Assembly: GCA_020161245.1 (NCBI GenBank)
Contig: JAIUOK010000028.1
Coordinates: 1-60,857, forward strand
DNA length: 60,857 nucleotides
From: Actinomycetota bacterium
GTDB taxonomy: Bacteria; Actinomycetota; Actinomycetes; S36-B12; CAIYMF01
Direction of reading: 5' to 3'
The translations under genes were made by a program, and so were the position numbers. Under the pieces are notes generated by a model. The model made no database searches and had not been told where the DNA came from. It was given only the letters and a program-made list of their open reading frames with translations. Below, in pieces: positions 20,327 to 29,607 of the stretch (its first letter is position 1; the number at the start of each line of letters is the position of its first letter).

Positions 20327-21031
20327 TCAGCCCTGCGGAGGCGCGTCGCCGGTCGGCGGCACCGCGAACGGCGACGCGGGCGGCGGCCCGGCGGGCGCGG
20401 CCACCGGAGCTGCCGGCGGGGCCGGCGGCGCGACCTGCGGGACGTGCGGGGCGACCTGCGGGACGTGCGGGGCGGCGGGGGCCTGAGCCGGCGGCGCGGT
20501 CGGCAGCCCGCCGGCGGGAGCGCCCGCCGGGGCGGCCGGGGCCTCGGCGCCGCGGTGCTCGAGGTCCTTGAGGGCGCCCTCGTGCAGCTGGCGCAGCCGG
20601 GTGCGGTACTCGCGCTCGAAGGCGCGCAGCTCCTCGACGCGGCGCTCGAGGTTGAGGCGCTCGGTCTCGGACTTCTGCGCGAGCTCGGCTGCCTTGGTGC
20701 GGGCGTCGGCGATGAGGGCGTCCGCCTCGGCCTTGGCCTTGGCCTTGTGCTCCTCCGCGGTCTTCTGCGCGAGCGCCAGCATCGCCACGGCCTCGGCGTT
20801 GTGGTCCGGGGCCGGCGGGGCGGGCGGCGGGGGCGGCGGCGCGGCGGCGGCCTGGGCCGCGGCCTGCTCGGCAGCGGCGGTACGGCCGCGCAGATCGGCG
20901 TTCTCGCGGTGGAGGTTCCCGATCTCGACCTCGACCTGGTCGAGGAAGGCGTCCACCTCGTCCATCTCGTAGCCCTTGCGCTTGGCAGTCGAGAACTGCT
21001 TGTTGCGCACGTCCTCAGGAGTGAGAGCCAT
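20327..21031 (-). CDS. divIVA: DivIVA/Wag31 polar growth and septum-site protein
   Basis: A 234-residue protein with the DivIVA N-terminal membrane-binding domain (LTPEDVRNKQF, KRKGYEMDEVDAFLDQVE, residues about 3-36), a Pro/Ala linker (about 58-75), a long coiled coil (about 78-155) and a Pro/Ala-rich tail with a duplicated HVPQVAP unit. In actinobacteria Wag31 marks the cell poles, recruits cell-wall synthesis and is usually essential. The position at the end of the dcw cluster is standard. Confidence 0.95.
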   Translation of the reverse strand: MALTPEDVRNKQFSTAKRKGYEMDEVDAFLDQVEVEIGNLHRENADLRGRTAAAEQAAAQAAAAPPPPPPAPPAPDHNAEAVAMLALAQKTAEEHKAKAKAEADALIADARTKAAELAQKSETERLNLERRVEELRAFEREYRTRLRQLHEGALKDLEHRGAEAPAAPAGAPAGGLPTAPPAQAPAAPHVPQVAPHVPQVAPPAPPAAPVAAPAGPPPASPFAVPPTGDAPPQG

Positions 21032-21088
21032 CGGGGGTCACCTCGTGTTCGGGAGCGGGTGGAGCAGGCAGGAACGGGTCGATCGGGC

Positions 21089-21391
21089 TTACAGGTAGGT
21101 CAGGGCCAGGCCGCTGAGGATCTGGATCCCGATGAACAGGATCAGGAAGATCACGGTGATCTGGAAGTCGAACATGCCGACCCGGATCGACGGGATCACC
21201 TTGCGCAGGGCGTTGATCGGCGGGTCGGTCACGGTGTACACGACCTCGACGAGCACGAGCACGACGCCGGTGGGGCGCCAGTCGCGCGAGAGCACGAACA
21301 CCCAGTCGAGCACGATGCGCGCGAGCAGGATGAACAGGTAGACGGACAGGACGCCCGCGATGGCGTTGCCGACGACGCTGGCGAGGATCAA
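21089..21391 (-). CDS. YggT family membrane protein
   Basis: A 100-residue protein with hydrophobic segments at about 6-30 and 72-98 and the family motif ARIVLDWV; the TDPPINALRKVIPS segment between them is also typical. YggT proteins are linked to division and osmotic growth defects in some bacteria. The only in-frame start is TTG at 21391. It lies between sepF and divIVA as usual. Confidence 0.9.
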   Translation of the reverse strand: MILASVVGNAIAGVLSVYLFILLARIVLDWVFVLSRDWRPTGVVLVLVEVVYTVTDPPINALRKVIPSIRVGMFDFQITVIFLILFIGIQILSGLALTYL

Positions 21392-21439
21392 CGGTGCACT
21401 GTCCTGTCGGGTCGGTCGCGGGGCGCTGCGCCCCGCGGC

Positions 21440-21994
21440 TCAGCTCTGGTTGAAGAAGCCGTCCTGCGCGAGGCGCTTGGCCTCGGCAGCCACGTCGACG
21501 TTGGCGGGAGAGAGCAGGAACACCTTGTTGGTGACCCGCTCGATGGACCCGCGGCAGCCGAAGACGAGACCGGCAGCGAAGTCGACGATGCGCTTGGCGT
21601 CGGTGTCGTCCATCTCGGTGAGGTTCATGATCACCGGCACGCCCTCGCGGAACTCCTCGCCGATACGGCGGGCGTCGTTGTAGGTGCGGGGGTGAAGCGT
21701 GGTGATGCGGTAGAAGTCGCTCACGCCGAACGCGTCGACCGAGTGGGTCTCCGCGCGGGGGGCGGGAGCTGCCTCGGCCGTGGCCGGCCGCGACGTGCGG
21801 ACCGCGGGGGGCTCGACCGTGCGGGTGGCCGTGGCCGCCCGCGGCTCGGGCCGCACCTCGCGCACCGAGGAGTACTGCGACGTCTCCCGCTGGCTGCTGC
21901 GGTAGTCGGCGTCGTAGTCGTCGTAGTCGTCGTGCTCGAGCGCCTCGTCCTCGACGAGGCCGAGGTAGACCGCCATCTTGCGCATCGCGCCCAT
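21440..21994 (-). CDS. sepF: SepF, FtsZ membrane anchor
   Basis: A 184-residue protein starting at the ATG at 21994 with GGGAG seven bases upstream. The N-terminal [13 protein letters not shown] is the amphipathic membrane-binding helix. An acidic, Asp/Tyr-rich linker follows, and the C-terminal SepF core (about residues 95-184) contains [31 protein letters not shown] and the [11 protein letters not shown] ending. It anchors FtsZ filaments to the membrane in bacteria without FtsA, as here. Confidence 0.95.
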   Translation of the reverse strand: MGAMRKMAVYLGLVEDEALEHDDYDDYDADYRSSQRETSQYSSVREVRPEPRAATATRTVEPPAVRTSRPATAEAAPAPRAETHSVDAFGVSDFYRITTLHPRTYNDARRIGEEFREGVPVIMNLTEMDDTDAKRIVDFAAGLVFGCRGSIERVTNKVFLLSPANVDVAAEAKRLAQDGFFNQS

Positions 21995-22087
21995 GTGCCT
22001 GCTCCCGATCTCCGCTCGGACCCGCTCGTACGTGCTCGTGACTGCTGACGGCGCGGGTCCAGGGGACCGCACACCCGTACGAGAACG

Positions 22088-22855
22088 CTACCTGAGGCGC
22101 GGACGACCTCCGAGCACCGCCGTCCCCACGCGGACGTGTGTCGCACCTGCGGCGACGGCCTCCTCGAGGTCGCCGGACATCCCCGCCGAGACCATCGTCG
22201 CCCGGGGGTGGTCGGCCCGCAGCCCGGCGGCCACGTCGGCCAGCCGGGCGAACGACGCACGGGGGTCGGCCGGCGAGCCGTCGGGTCCGAGGGGCGCCAC
22301 CGCCATCACGCCCGCCAGCCGGAGGGACTCAGCAGCCTCGACCAGGTCCGCGAGGGAGGCGACGTCGGCCGGGTCCGCTCCCCCGCGGTGGGCGGGCGGC
22401 GCGCCGTCCGGGACGGCGGCCAGGCCGATCTGGAGGAGGACGTCGAGCGTGCGGCCCGCACCCGCGGCCGCCCGGTCGAGCGCGGCGACCAGCTCGGGCC
22501 GGTCGACCGACTGCACGACGTCGGCGTAGGCGGCCACGTGGCGGGCCTTGTTGCGCTGCAGCTGCCCGATGAAGTGCCACCGCAGCCCGAGATCGGCGCA
22601 GGCCTCGTGCTTGGGCAGCGCCTCCTGGTCGCGGTTCTCGCCGACGTCGCCGACGCCGAGGCCGGCGAGCAGGCGCACGTCGGAGGCGGGCCAGGTCTTG
22701 GTGACGACGATGAGCGTCACGTCGCCGGCGGGGCGGCCGGCGGCACGCTCGGCCGCCGCGATCCGCTCGCGCACCTCGGCAAGGTTGGCCGCGAGCTCCT
22801 CGCGCCGGACGGCCTCCTCGGCGGCGTCGACGGCGGCGTCGGCCGGCTCGGTCAC
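22088..22855 (-). CDS. YggS family pyridoxal-phosphate homeostasis protein
   Basis: A 255-residue fold-type III PLP-binding protein. The PLP lysine lies in VVTKTWPA; other hallmarks are DVGENRDQEALPK, WHFIGQLQRNKA and the C-terminal TMVSAGMSGDLEEAVAAGATHVRVG. It binds PLP and affects vitamin B6 balance without known catalysis. The GTG start overlaps the pgeF stop as GTGA, so translation is probably coupled. Confidence 0.93.
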   Translation of the reverse strand: MTEPADAAVDAAEEAVRREELAANLAEVRERIAAAERAAGRPAGDVTLIVVTKTWPASDVRLLAGLGVGDVGENRDQEALPKHEACADLGLRWHFIGQLQRNKARHVAAYADVVQSVDRPELVAALDRAAAGAGRTLDVLLQIGLAAVPDGAPPAHRGGADPADVASLADLVEAAESLRLAGVMAVAPLGPDGSPADPRASFARLADVAAGLRADHPRATMVSAGMSGDLEEAVAAGATHVRVGTAVLGGRPRLR

Positions 22856-23601
22856 GCCGTCTCCGGCAGCAGCGCGACGACGCCGCCGTGGCGGCCCGTG
22901 AGCCCGTCGCGCCGGTACGAGTACAGCGACGGCGTCTCCTGCGTGCAGCCGCCGTGCAGCGAGACGTGAACCCCCGCCTCGCGCAGCCGCTCGACCGCCG
23001 CGGCGCGCAGGTCGAGCCCGGGCCGACCGTCGTGGGCGACCGACGCCGCGGCCGGGGCCACAGCGACGACCTCGTCGTAGCGCTCGCGGGGCACGTCGTA
23101 GCACTCGCCGCACACCGCGGGGCCGACGACGGCGCGCATCCGCGACGGGTCCGCGCCGAGATCGGCCATCGCCGCGAGCGTGGTGCCGACGACGTCCGAG
23201 CGGATCCCGCGCCAGCCCGCATGCACGACCGCGACGACGCCGGCGCCGCTGTCGCCGAGCAGCACGGGCACGCAGTCGGCGGCCACGGTGAGCAACGCGA
23301 TGCCGGGGATGCGCGTGACGAGCGCGTCCACCTCGGGGACCGGCTCGGGCTGCGGAGCGCCGACCTCGCCGACGTCGTTGCCGTGCACGGGCGCCATCGA
23401 CACGAGCCGGTGGCCTTCGACGCCGACCGCGGCCGACAGCGCGGCGCGGTGCGCGCGCACCGCCGCCTCGTCGTCGCCCACGTGGTCGGCCACGTTGAAG
23501 TCGTCGTAGGGCGCGGTGCTGGGCACGACGCCGTCCACCGCGCCGCGGTCCGCGAACGCCCACCGCACCCTCGGCCCGAGCTGGCCCGTCGCGATCGCCA
23601 T
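22852..23601 (-). CDS. pgeF: PgeF/YfiH family purine nucleoside phosphorylase (formerly polyphenol oxidase/laccase domain)
   Basis: A 249-residue member of the YfiH (COG1496) family. The zinc and catalytic residues are in PVHGND, the Cys and Asp in AADCVPVLL and the HAGWRG motif. The C-terminus ends in CTQETPSLYSYRRDG. The family acts on purine nucleosides and has been linked to peptidoglycan-editing functions. It follows ftsZ, separated from it by a terminator, and is coupled to yggS. A TAGATG box 5 bases before the ATG suggests its own leaderless promoter. Confidence 0.92.
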   Translation of the reverse strand: MAIATGQLGPRVRWAFADRGAVDGVVPSTAPYDDFNVADHVGDDEAAVRAHRAALSAAVGVEGHRLVSMAPVHGNDVGEVGAPQPEPVPEVDALVTRIPGIALLTVAADCVPVLLGDSGAGVVAVVHAGWRGIRSDVVGTTLAAMADLGADPSRMRAVVGPAVCGECYDVPRERYDEVVAVAPAAASVAHDGRPGLDLRAAAVERLREAGVHVSLHGGCTQETPSLYSYRRDGLTGRHGGVVALLPETA

Positions 23602-23619
23602 GACCCCATCTAAGCCGAG

Positions 23620-23650
23620 GGGGCGGCACCGCGTGATGCGGTGCCGCCCC
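23620..23650 (-). terminator. terminator after ftsZ
   Basis: A perfect 13-bp GC-rich stem (GGGGCGGCACCGC and complement) with a 5-base loop lies 32 bases past the ftsZ stop. It should separate the dcw operon from pgeF-yggS-sepF. Confidence 0.8.
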
Positions 23651-23682
23651 TCGAGGCGATCGGCGGCGCGAGCCGCGCGCTG

Positions 23683-24846
23683 CTACTTCAGGAAGTCGGG
23701 CACGTCGAGGTCGTCGTCGTCGCCGGCGTCGTCGAAGACGATGCGGCGCGGCTCCTTCTTCGGCTCCTCCTCCGGCGCGACCGGCAGCGACGGCGCCTGG
23801 CCCGGCTCGGCGGTCGCCGTGGCGGCGGCGACCGCGAGCGGGGTCTCGTCGGCGTCGGACTTGGTCACCGGCTTGGTGCCGGTGCGGCGGGCCGGCGGCA
23901 GGCCGCCGTCGAAGCCGGCCGCGATGACGGTCACGCGCACCTCGTCGCCGAGGGTGTCGTCGATGACGGCGCCGAAGATGATGTTGGCCTCGGGGTGGGC
24001 GGCGTCGGCCACGAGGCGCGCGGCCTCGTTGATCTCGAACAGGCCGAGGTCGCTGCCACCTGAGATGGACAGCAGCACGCCGTGCGCGCCGTCGATGCTG
24101 GCCTCGAGCAGCGGGCTGGAGATCGCGCTCTCCGCCGCCGTCACGGCGCGGTCGTCGCCGCGCGAGGAGCCGATGCCCATGAGCGCGGAGCCCGCGCCCG
24201 ACATGACGCTCTTGACGTCGGCGAAGTCGAGGTTGATCAGACCCGGCGTGGTGATGAGGTCGGTGATGCCGGAGACGCCCTGCAGCAGCACCTGGTCGGC
24301 CTGGCGGAACGCGTCGATCATCGAGATGCTGCGGTCGGCGAGGGAGAGCAGCCGGTCGTTGGGGATGACGATGAGGGTGTCGACCTCGGCGCGCAGGGCG
24401 TCGACGCCGGTGTCGGCCTGCACCCCGCGGCGCTTGCCCTCGAAGCCGAACGGGCGGGTGACGACGCCGATGGTGAGGGCGCCGAGCGAGCGGGCGATGC
24501 GGGCCACGACGGGGGCGCCGCCGGTGCCGGTGCCACCGCCCTCGCCGGCAGTCACGAAGACCATGTCGGCGCCCTTGAGGACCTCCTCGATGTCCTCGGT
24601 GTGGTCCTCGGCCGCGCGACGGCCCACCTCGGGGTCGGCGCCGGCGCCGAGGCCGCGGGTGAGCTCGCGGCCGATGTCGAGCTTGACGTCGGCGTCGCTC
24701 ATGAGCAGCGCCTGCGCGTCGGTGTTCACGGCGATGAACTCGACGCCCTTGAGGCCGACCTCGATCATCCGGTTGACGGCGTTGACGCCGCCGCCGCCGA
24801 TGCCGACGACCTTGATCACTGCCAGGTAGTTCTGAGGTGCCGCCAC
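23683..24846 (-). CDS. ftsZ: cell division GTPase FtsZ
   Basis: A 387-residue tubulin homologue. The GTP-binding G-box is [12 protein letters not shown] near residues 100-111; the T7 synergy loop region contains [13 protein letters not shown]. The core ends near residue 315, followed by a variable Ala/Pro/Glu linker. The conserved tail [10 protein letters not shown] is the docking site for SepF and other partners. It forms the Z-ring. A GTG start follows AAGGA. Its 314-base upstream gap holds its own promoter region. Confidence 0.98.
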   Translation of the reverse strand: MAAPQNYLAVIKVVGIGGGGVNAVNRMIEVGLKGVEFIAVNTDAQALLMSDADVKLDIGRELTRGLGAGADPEVGRRAAEDHTEDIEEVLKGADMVFVTAGEGGGTGTGGAPVVARIARSLGALTIGVVTRPFGFEGKRRGVQADTGVDALRAEVDTLIVIPNDRLLSLADRSISMIDAFRQADQVLLQGVSGITDLITTPGLINLDFADVKSVMSGAGSALMGIGSSRGDDRAVTAAESAISSPLLEASIDGAHGVLLSISGGSDLGLFEINEAARLVADAAHPEANIIFGAVIDDTLGDEVRVTVIAAGFDGGLPPARRTGTKPVTKSDADETPLAVAAATATAEPGQAPSLPVAPEEEPKKEPRRIVFDDAGDDDDLDVPDFLK

Positions 24847-25160
24847 AGCACTCGTCCTTCCGCTCTGCCCTCATCGGCCCTGCCCAGGTGGGCGGGGCGC
24901 TCGCGGGGACCGCGGCGACCCTTCCCCAGGTCCGCGGAAACCCTCACCCTCAGGTTGAGGTGCATAGTTATGTCATCCTGCTGGCAGGGCCGAACCTACG
25001 GGCCGTCCCCCGGATGGCGCAAGGTCGTGCCGGGCACCCGCGCGGGTGACATCGACCACGGGGTCGGGCAGGCGTGCCCGAGAACCCTTCCCGCCCAAGG
25101 GATCCGCGCCCCTCGACGCCCTCGACCTGTAGGTGAGGTGCGCTTCGGCGGCGCGCGGTG
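24847..25160 (-). promoter_or_regulatory. ftsZ upstream region with an inverted repeat
   Basis: This 314-base spacer between ftsQ and ftsZ has no credible gene. It contains CCTCAGGTTGAGG at 24948-24960, perfect CCTCA/TGAGG arms around three bases, next to an AT-richer patch (minus strand CATAACTATG, about 24964-24973) that could be a -10 region. This is where an ftsZ-specific promoter and a regulator site would be expected; both are inferred. Confidence 0.45.
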
Positions 25161-25874
25161 TCAGCGGCCGAGGCTGCCGCGGGTCGTCGGCAGGTCCGGT
25201 GCGGACACGTCGTAGAACTCGGCCTTGCGCTTCATGAGGGCCAGCAGGACGTCGAGCTTGCGGCCCGAGCGGTCCGGGCTCCCCCACTGCACCTGCGCAC
25301 CGGACTTCCACTTCAGCACGACGTCGTCCGGCGTGGCGGCGACGACGCCGGTGATGTTGGCGCGGTGGTCGGCGGGGATCGCGTCGAGGACGCCGACGGC
25401 CGAGGCGAGCGCCTCCGGACCTGCCGCGCGCACGAGGGGCAGCGACGCCGGACGCGACGGCAGCTGCCCGAACTCGGCGCCCGTGGCGTCGACGTAGGCG
25501 AACCCGCCGTCGGAGCGCACGACGGCGAGCGGGGTGCGCTCGGTAACGACCACGACGAGGACGTCGGGCCACCCGCGGCGCACCTCGACGGCGCCGATCT
25601 GCGGGATGGCGCCGACGCGCTCGGCGATGCCGTCGACGTCGACGCGCGCGAGCGGCACGCCGAGCTGGCGGCCGGCCGACTCGCGCACCTCGTCGACGGG
25701 CACGGACGTCGCGCCGAGCACGCGGACCTCCGTGACGGCGAGCACCGGCGAGAACCAGACGAGCCACACGGCGGCGACGACCAGCACGGCGACGACCGCG
25801 CCCACGGCCCAGCGGACCCAGCGGCGCGGCGGCGCGGACTGGGCGAAGCGCTGCTCGGACTCGACGACCGTCAC
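25161..25874 (-). CDS. ftsQ: cell division protein FtsQ
   Basis: A 237-residue bitopic membrane protein: a cytoplasmic N-terminus of about 22 residues, one transmembrane helix (about 22-42), a POTRA domain (SPVLAVTEVRVLGATSVPVDEV onward) and the beta domain (RRGWPDVLVVVVTERTPLAVV...). It links early and late divisome proteins through FtsL. The GTG start overlaps the murC stop as GTGA. Confidence 0.93.
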   Translation of the reverse strand: MTVVESEQRFAQSAPPRRWVRWAVGAVVAVLVVAAVWLVWFSPVLAVTEVRVLGATSVPVDEVRESAGRQLGVPLARVDVDGIAERVGAIPQIGAVEVRRGWPDVLVVVVTERTPLAVVRSDGGFAYVDATGAEFGQLPSRPASLPLVRAAGPEALASAVGVLDAIPADHRANITGVVAATPDDVVLKWKSGAQVQWGSPDRSGRKLDVLLALMKRKAEFYDVSAPDLPTTRGSLGR

Positions 25875-27295
25875 GGCTGCGGCGCCTCCCGCTCGCGGAG
25901 GAGCTCGAGCACCTCGGTGCCGATCATCGCGATGTCGCCGGCGCCGAGCGTCATGACGACGTCGCCCGGCCGGGCGCGGTCGACGAGGTGCTGCGCGACC
26001 TTGCTCCACGACGGCTCGAAGACGACCTGCTCCGGGGGCAGCGGCACGTGCGAGGCCATCGCGACACCGGAGGCGCCGGGGATCGGCTCCTCCCCCGGCG
26101 CGAAGACCTCGAGGACGACGACCTCGTCGGCGAGCCCGAGCGCCTCGCCGAACTCCCGCACGAACAGCGCCGTGCGGTAGTAGTGGTGGGCCTGGAACGC
26201 CACGACCAGCCGGCCCTCGCCGACGACGTCGCGCATCGCCCGCAGGGTGGCGTCGATCTCGGTCGGGTGGTGGGCGTAGTCGTCGTAGACGCGGACACCG
26301 GCCGCGGAACCCTTGAAGTCGAACCTCCGCCGGGTGCCGCTGAACGACGCGAGCCCCTCGCGCAGCTCGGACTGCGGGTAGCCGAGCCCGATCCCTGTCA
26401 CGAGCGCGGCGGTGGCGTTGAGGACGTTGTGGCGGCCGGGGACCCCGAGCTCGGTCAGGCCGAGGCGGACGCCGCGCTCGAGGACGTCGAAGACCCAGCC
26501 GGCCTCGCCCATCCGCACCAGCTCGACCCGGAAGTCGGCGCCGGCCGTCTCGCCGTACGTGCGCACGTCGACGCCTGCCGCCCGGGCGCGCTCGGCGAGC
26601 CGGGCAGCACCGGGGTCGTCGGCGCACACCGTGACGAAGCCCCCGCGGTCGCGGATGCCGGTGGCGAAGTCGAGGAAGCCCTGCTCGACGGCTTCGAAGG
26701 TGCCCCAGTGGTCGAGGTGGTCGGCCTCGACGTTGGTGACGATGCCGGCCTCGGCCGGCAGCGCGAGGAAAGCGCCGTCGCTCTCGTCGGCCTCCGCGAC
26801 GAAGTCGCGGCCGCTGCCCTGGTGGGCGTTGCTGCCGCTCTCGTTGAGCTCGCTGCCGATCGCGAACGACGGGTCCGCACCGCAGTGCTGCAGGGCGACC
26901 GTCAGCATCGACGTCGTGGTGGTCTTGCCATGCGTGCCCGCGACGGCGACGCCGCGGTAGCCCGTCATGACGGCGGCCAGCGCCTCGGCCCGCCCGAGCA
27001 CGCGCAGGCCCCTCTCGCGCGCGGCGACGAGCTCGGGGTTGGTGGCCTTGATCGCCGTCGACACGATCACGGTGTCGACGCCCTCGACCTGGTCGGCGCT
27101 GTGGCCGACGCGGGCGTCGACGCCGAGCGCGCGCAGCGCGTGGAGCCGGCGCGAGTCCTTGGCGTCGCTCCCGCTCACGACCACGCCGCGGGCGACCAGG
27201 ATCCGCGCGATTCCGGACATGCCGGCGCCGCCGATGCCTACGACGTGCACCCTCCCCAGCGCGGCGAGGTCGGCGGGGTCGCTCTGGCCGGTCAC
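25871..27295 (-). CDS. murC: UDP-N-acetylmuramate--L-alanine ligase
   Basis: A 474-residue Mur ligase. The N-terminal Rossmann-like UDP-binding motif is [11 protein letters not shown], the ATP P-loop GTHGKTTTT lies near residue 117, and [10 protein letters not shown] and the [10 protein letters not shown] segment are typical of MurC. It adds L-Ala to UDP-MurNAc in the cytoplasm. The GTG start at 27295 overlaps the murG stop by 4 bases. Confidence 0.96.
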   Translation of the reverse strand: MTGQSDPADLAALGRVHVVGIGGAGMSGIARILVARGVVVSGSDAKDSRRLHALRALGVDARVGHSADQVEGVDTVIVSTAIKATNPELVAARERGLRVLGRAEALAAVMTGYRGVAVAGTHGKTTTTSMLTVALQHCGADPSFAIGSELNESGSNAHQGSGRDFVAEADESDGAFLALPAEAGIVTNVEADHLDHWGTFEAVEQGFLDFATGIRDRGGFVTVCADDPGAARLAERARAAGVDVRTYGETAGADFRVELVRMGEAGWVFDVLERGVRLGLTELGVPGRHNVLNATAALVTGIGLGYPQSELREGLASFSGTRRRFDFKGSAAGVRVYDDYAHHPTEIDATLRAMRDVVGEGRLVVAFQAHHYYRTALFVREFGEALGLADEVVVLEVFAPGEEPIPGASGVAMASHVPLPPEQVVFEPSWSKVAQHLVDRARPGDVVMTLGAGDIAMIGTEVLELLREREAPQP

Positions 27296-28392
27296 GGGTG
27301 TCCTCCGGACGTGCTCGGGCCCGAGACCGCCTCGAGCACCAGTGCTCTCAGTCTCTCGTCCGCATCGCGCTGACCGTGGGAGGCGGCGGCCTGCGCCATG
27401 GCGTGGCGCTGGTCGGGGTCGAGCAGCAGCGGCGCGACGACGTCGAGCAGCAGGTCGGCGTCGAGGTCGGCGTCGTCGAGCAGGAGGCCTCCCCCGGCCT
27501 CGACGAGCGGCAGTGCGTTGAGGCGCTGCTCGCCGTTGCCGATGGGCAGCGGCACGTAGACGGCGGGCAGCCCCACGGCCGACAGCTCGGCGACGGTCAT
27601 CGCGCCGGCGCGGCACAGCGCGACGTCGGCGGCGGCGTAGGCCAGGTCCATCCGGTCGACGTAGGGCAGCGCGACGTAGGGCGCCGGCCCCAGCGCGCCC
27701 TCGGGGCGCTGGTCGTCGTTCTTCAGGCCCGCCGCGTGCAGCACCTGGATGCCCCGCTCGGTGAGCCGTCCGGCGGCCGCCGCGGTCGCGGCGTTGAGGC
27801 TGCGCGCCCCCTGCGATCCTCCGAACACGAGCAGCGTCGGAAGGTCCGGGTCGAGGCCGAACGACGCCCGGGCCTGAGCGCGCACCGCCTCGCGGTCGAG
27901 CGTGGCGATGGCCGGCCGCAGCGGCATGGCGATGTGGCGCGCCCCCGGGATGGAGCCGGGCACGGCCTCGCCGATGTAGGACGTGAAGCGGGCGCCCACC
28001 TTGTTGGCCAGGCCCGGCCGCGCGTTGGCCTCGTGGACGACGATCGGCACGCGGTTGCGCGCGGCGAGGTACGCGGGCAGCGCCACGTAGCCGCCGAAGC
28101 CGACCAGGACGTCGGCGCCGGTGTCGGACAGGACGGCCCGTACCTCGGCGATCGACCGCTTCACCGCCGACGGCAGCCGGACGAGGTCGCCGGACGGGCG
28201 CCGCGGCAGCGGGGTCGGCGTGATGAGGCGCAGGTCGTACCCGCGCTCGGGCACCAGCCGGGTCTCGAGGCCGCGCTCCGTGCCGAGCAGCGTGATGCCG
28301 ATGCCGGGGTCGTGGCGGCGCAGGCAGTCAGCGGTGTTGAGCGCCGGCTCGACGTGCCCGGCGGTACCGCCGCCCGCGAGGACGACGTGCAC
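27292..28392 (-). CDS. murG: undecaprenyl-PP-MurNAc-pentapeptide GlcNAc transferase
   Basis: A 366-residue GT-B glycosyltransferase. The N-terminal glycine loop is [13 protein letters not shown], with a second loop at [10 protein letters not shown]. The nucleotide-binding half has [12 protein letters not shown] and the [11 protein letters not shown] motif. It converts lipid I to lipid II at the inner face of the membrane. It starts at GTG 3 bases after the ftsW stop. Confidence 0.97.
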   Translation of the reverse strand: MHVVLAGGGTAGHVEPALNTADCLRRHDPGIGITLLGTERGLETRLVPERGYDLRLITPTPLPRRPSGDLVRLPSAVKRSIAEVRAVLSDTGADVLVGFGGYVALPAYLAARNRVPIVVHEANARPGLANKVGARFTSYIGEAVPGSIPGARHIAMPLRPAIATLDREAVRAQARASFGLDPDLPTLLVFGGSQGARSLNAATAAAAGRLTERGIQVLHAAGLKNDDQRPEGALGPAPYVALPYVDRMDLAYAAADVALCRAGAMTVAELSAVGLPAVYVPLPIGNGEQRLNALPLVEAGGGLLLDDADLDADLLLDVVAPLLLDPDQRHAMAQAAASHGQRDADERLRALVLEAVSGPSTSGGHP

Positions 28393-28395
28393 GGC

Positions 28396-29604
28396 TCAGC
28401 CCGCCTTGGCCGTGCGCCGTGCCGGCTTGGCGGACGCCGCCTTGGTCGCGGCCCGCTTCGTGGCCGTGCGGCCGGCCTCGGCGCGGGCGAACGCCATGAG
28501 CATGCCGAGCGCGACCAGCGTCGGGATGAGCGACGAGCCGCCGTAGGAGACCAGCGGCAGCGGGACGCCGGTGATCGGGATCAGCTGCAGCACCGCACCG
28601 ATGTTGAGCAGCGCCTGGGTGAGGATCCACGCCACGACGGCGGCGGACGCCGTCCGGACGAAGGCGTCCTCGGACCGGCGCGCCAGCGAGAGCCCGGCGA
28701 GGCCGATCGCGGTGAACAGTCCCAGCACCAGCAGCGAGCCGAGGATGCCGAGCTCCTCGCCGACGACCGCGTAGATGAAGTCGGTGTGCGCCTCCGGGAG
28801 CCAGTCCCACTTCTCGCGGGAGGCGCCGAGCCCCAGGCCGAACCAGCCGCCGCTGCCGAGGGCGTTCATGCCGCGCAGCAGCTGCCACCCGTCGCCGAGG
28901 GGGTCGGCCTGCGGGTCGAGCCAGGCCTGGAACCGGCTGAGCCGGTAGGACTGCGTGAGGCTGAGCAGCGCGACGCCGGCAAGCACCGCCAGGCCGCCGC
29001 CGACGAACAGCCGCACCGGGGCGCCGTTGACCCAGAGCATCGCGGCGACCATCGGCACGAGGATGATCGCGTTGCCGAAGTCGCCCTCGAGCAGCACCAG
29101 CCCGATGATCGCGACCGACACCGGCAGCAGCGGCATGAGCAGGTGCTTCCACTGGTCGAGCAGCGGCTGCTTGCGCGCGAGGAGGTCGCTGGCCCAGAGG
29201 ACGAGCGCGAGCTTGGCGAACTCCGACGGCTGCAGCCGGAAGGGGCCGCCCAGCTCGATCCAGTTGCGCTGGCCGGCCACCTCGTGGCCCACGACGAGCA
29301 CGGCGACGAGCAGCACCAGCGCGACGACGAGCGCCGGGTAGGCCAGCTTGCGGAAGAACACCACCGGCATCCGCGAGACCAGCACCATGCAGACCAGGCC
29401 CACGGCGGCGAACATGACCTGCCGCGACCACAGCGTGTAGGCCGAGCCGAAGATGCGGTAGCTCTCCACGGTGGACGCCGACAGCACCATGGCGATGCCG
29501 AGCGCCAGCAGCAGCAGCGTGCTGCCCAGCAGCACGTGGTAGACCGCCATCGGGTGCTGCGTCCAGCTGCGCGCCGATGCGACGGCGCCGCGGAGACGGT
29601 CCAT
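28396..29604 (-). CDS. ftsW: peptidoglycan glycosyltransferase FtsW (SEDS family)
   Basis: A 402-residue SEDS protein with about ten membrane helices. Signature segments are GGPFRLQPSEFAKLAL, the catalytic-loop region with LLEGDFGNAIIL, GMNALGSGGWFGLGLG, EAHTDFIYAVVGEELG and the C-terminal PLPLVSYGGSS. It polymerises lipid II at the septum together with FtsI. It carries an unusual Lys/Ala-rich basic cytoplasmic tail of about 30 residues (near 373-402). It lies 3 bases after murD. Confidence 0.96.
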   Translation of the reverse strand: MDRLRGAVASARSWTQHPMAVYHVLLGSTLLLLALGIAMVLSASTVESYRIFGSAYTLWSRQVMFAAVGLVCMVLVSRMPVVFFRKLAYPALVVALVLLVAVLVVGHEVAGQRNWIELGGPFRLQPSEFAKLALVLWASDLLARKQPLLDQWKHLLMPLLPVSVAIIGLVLLEGDFGNAIILVPMVAAMLWVNGAPVRLFVGGGLAVLAGVALLSLTQSYRLSRFQAWLDPQADPLGDGWQLLRGMNALGSGGWFGLGLGASREKWDWLPEAHTDFIYAVVGEELGILGSLLVLGLFTAIGLAGLSLARRSEDAFVRTASAAVVAWILTQALLNIGAVLQLIPITGVPLPLVSYGGSSLIPTLVALGMLMAFARAEAGRTATKRAATKAASAKPARRTAKAG

Positions 29605-29607
29605 GCC

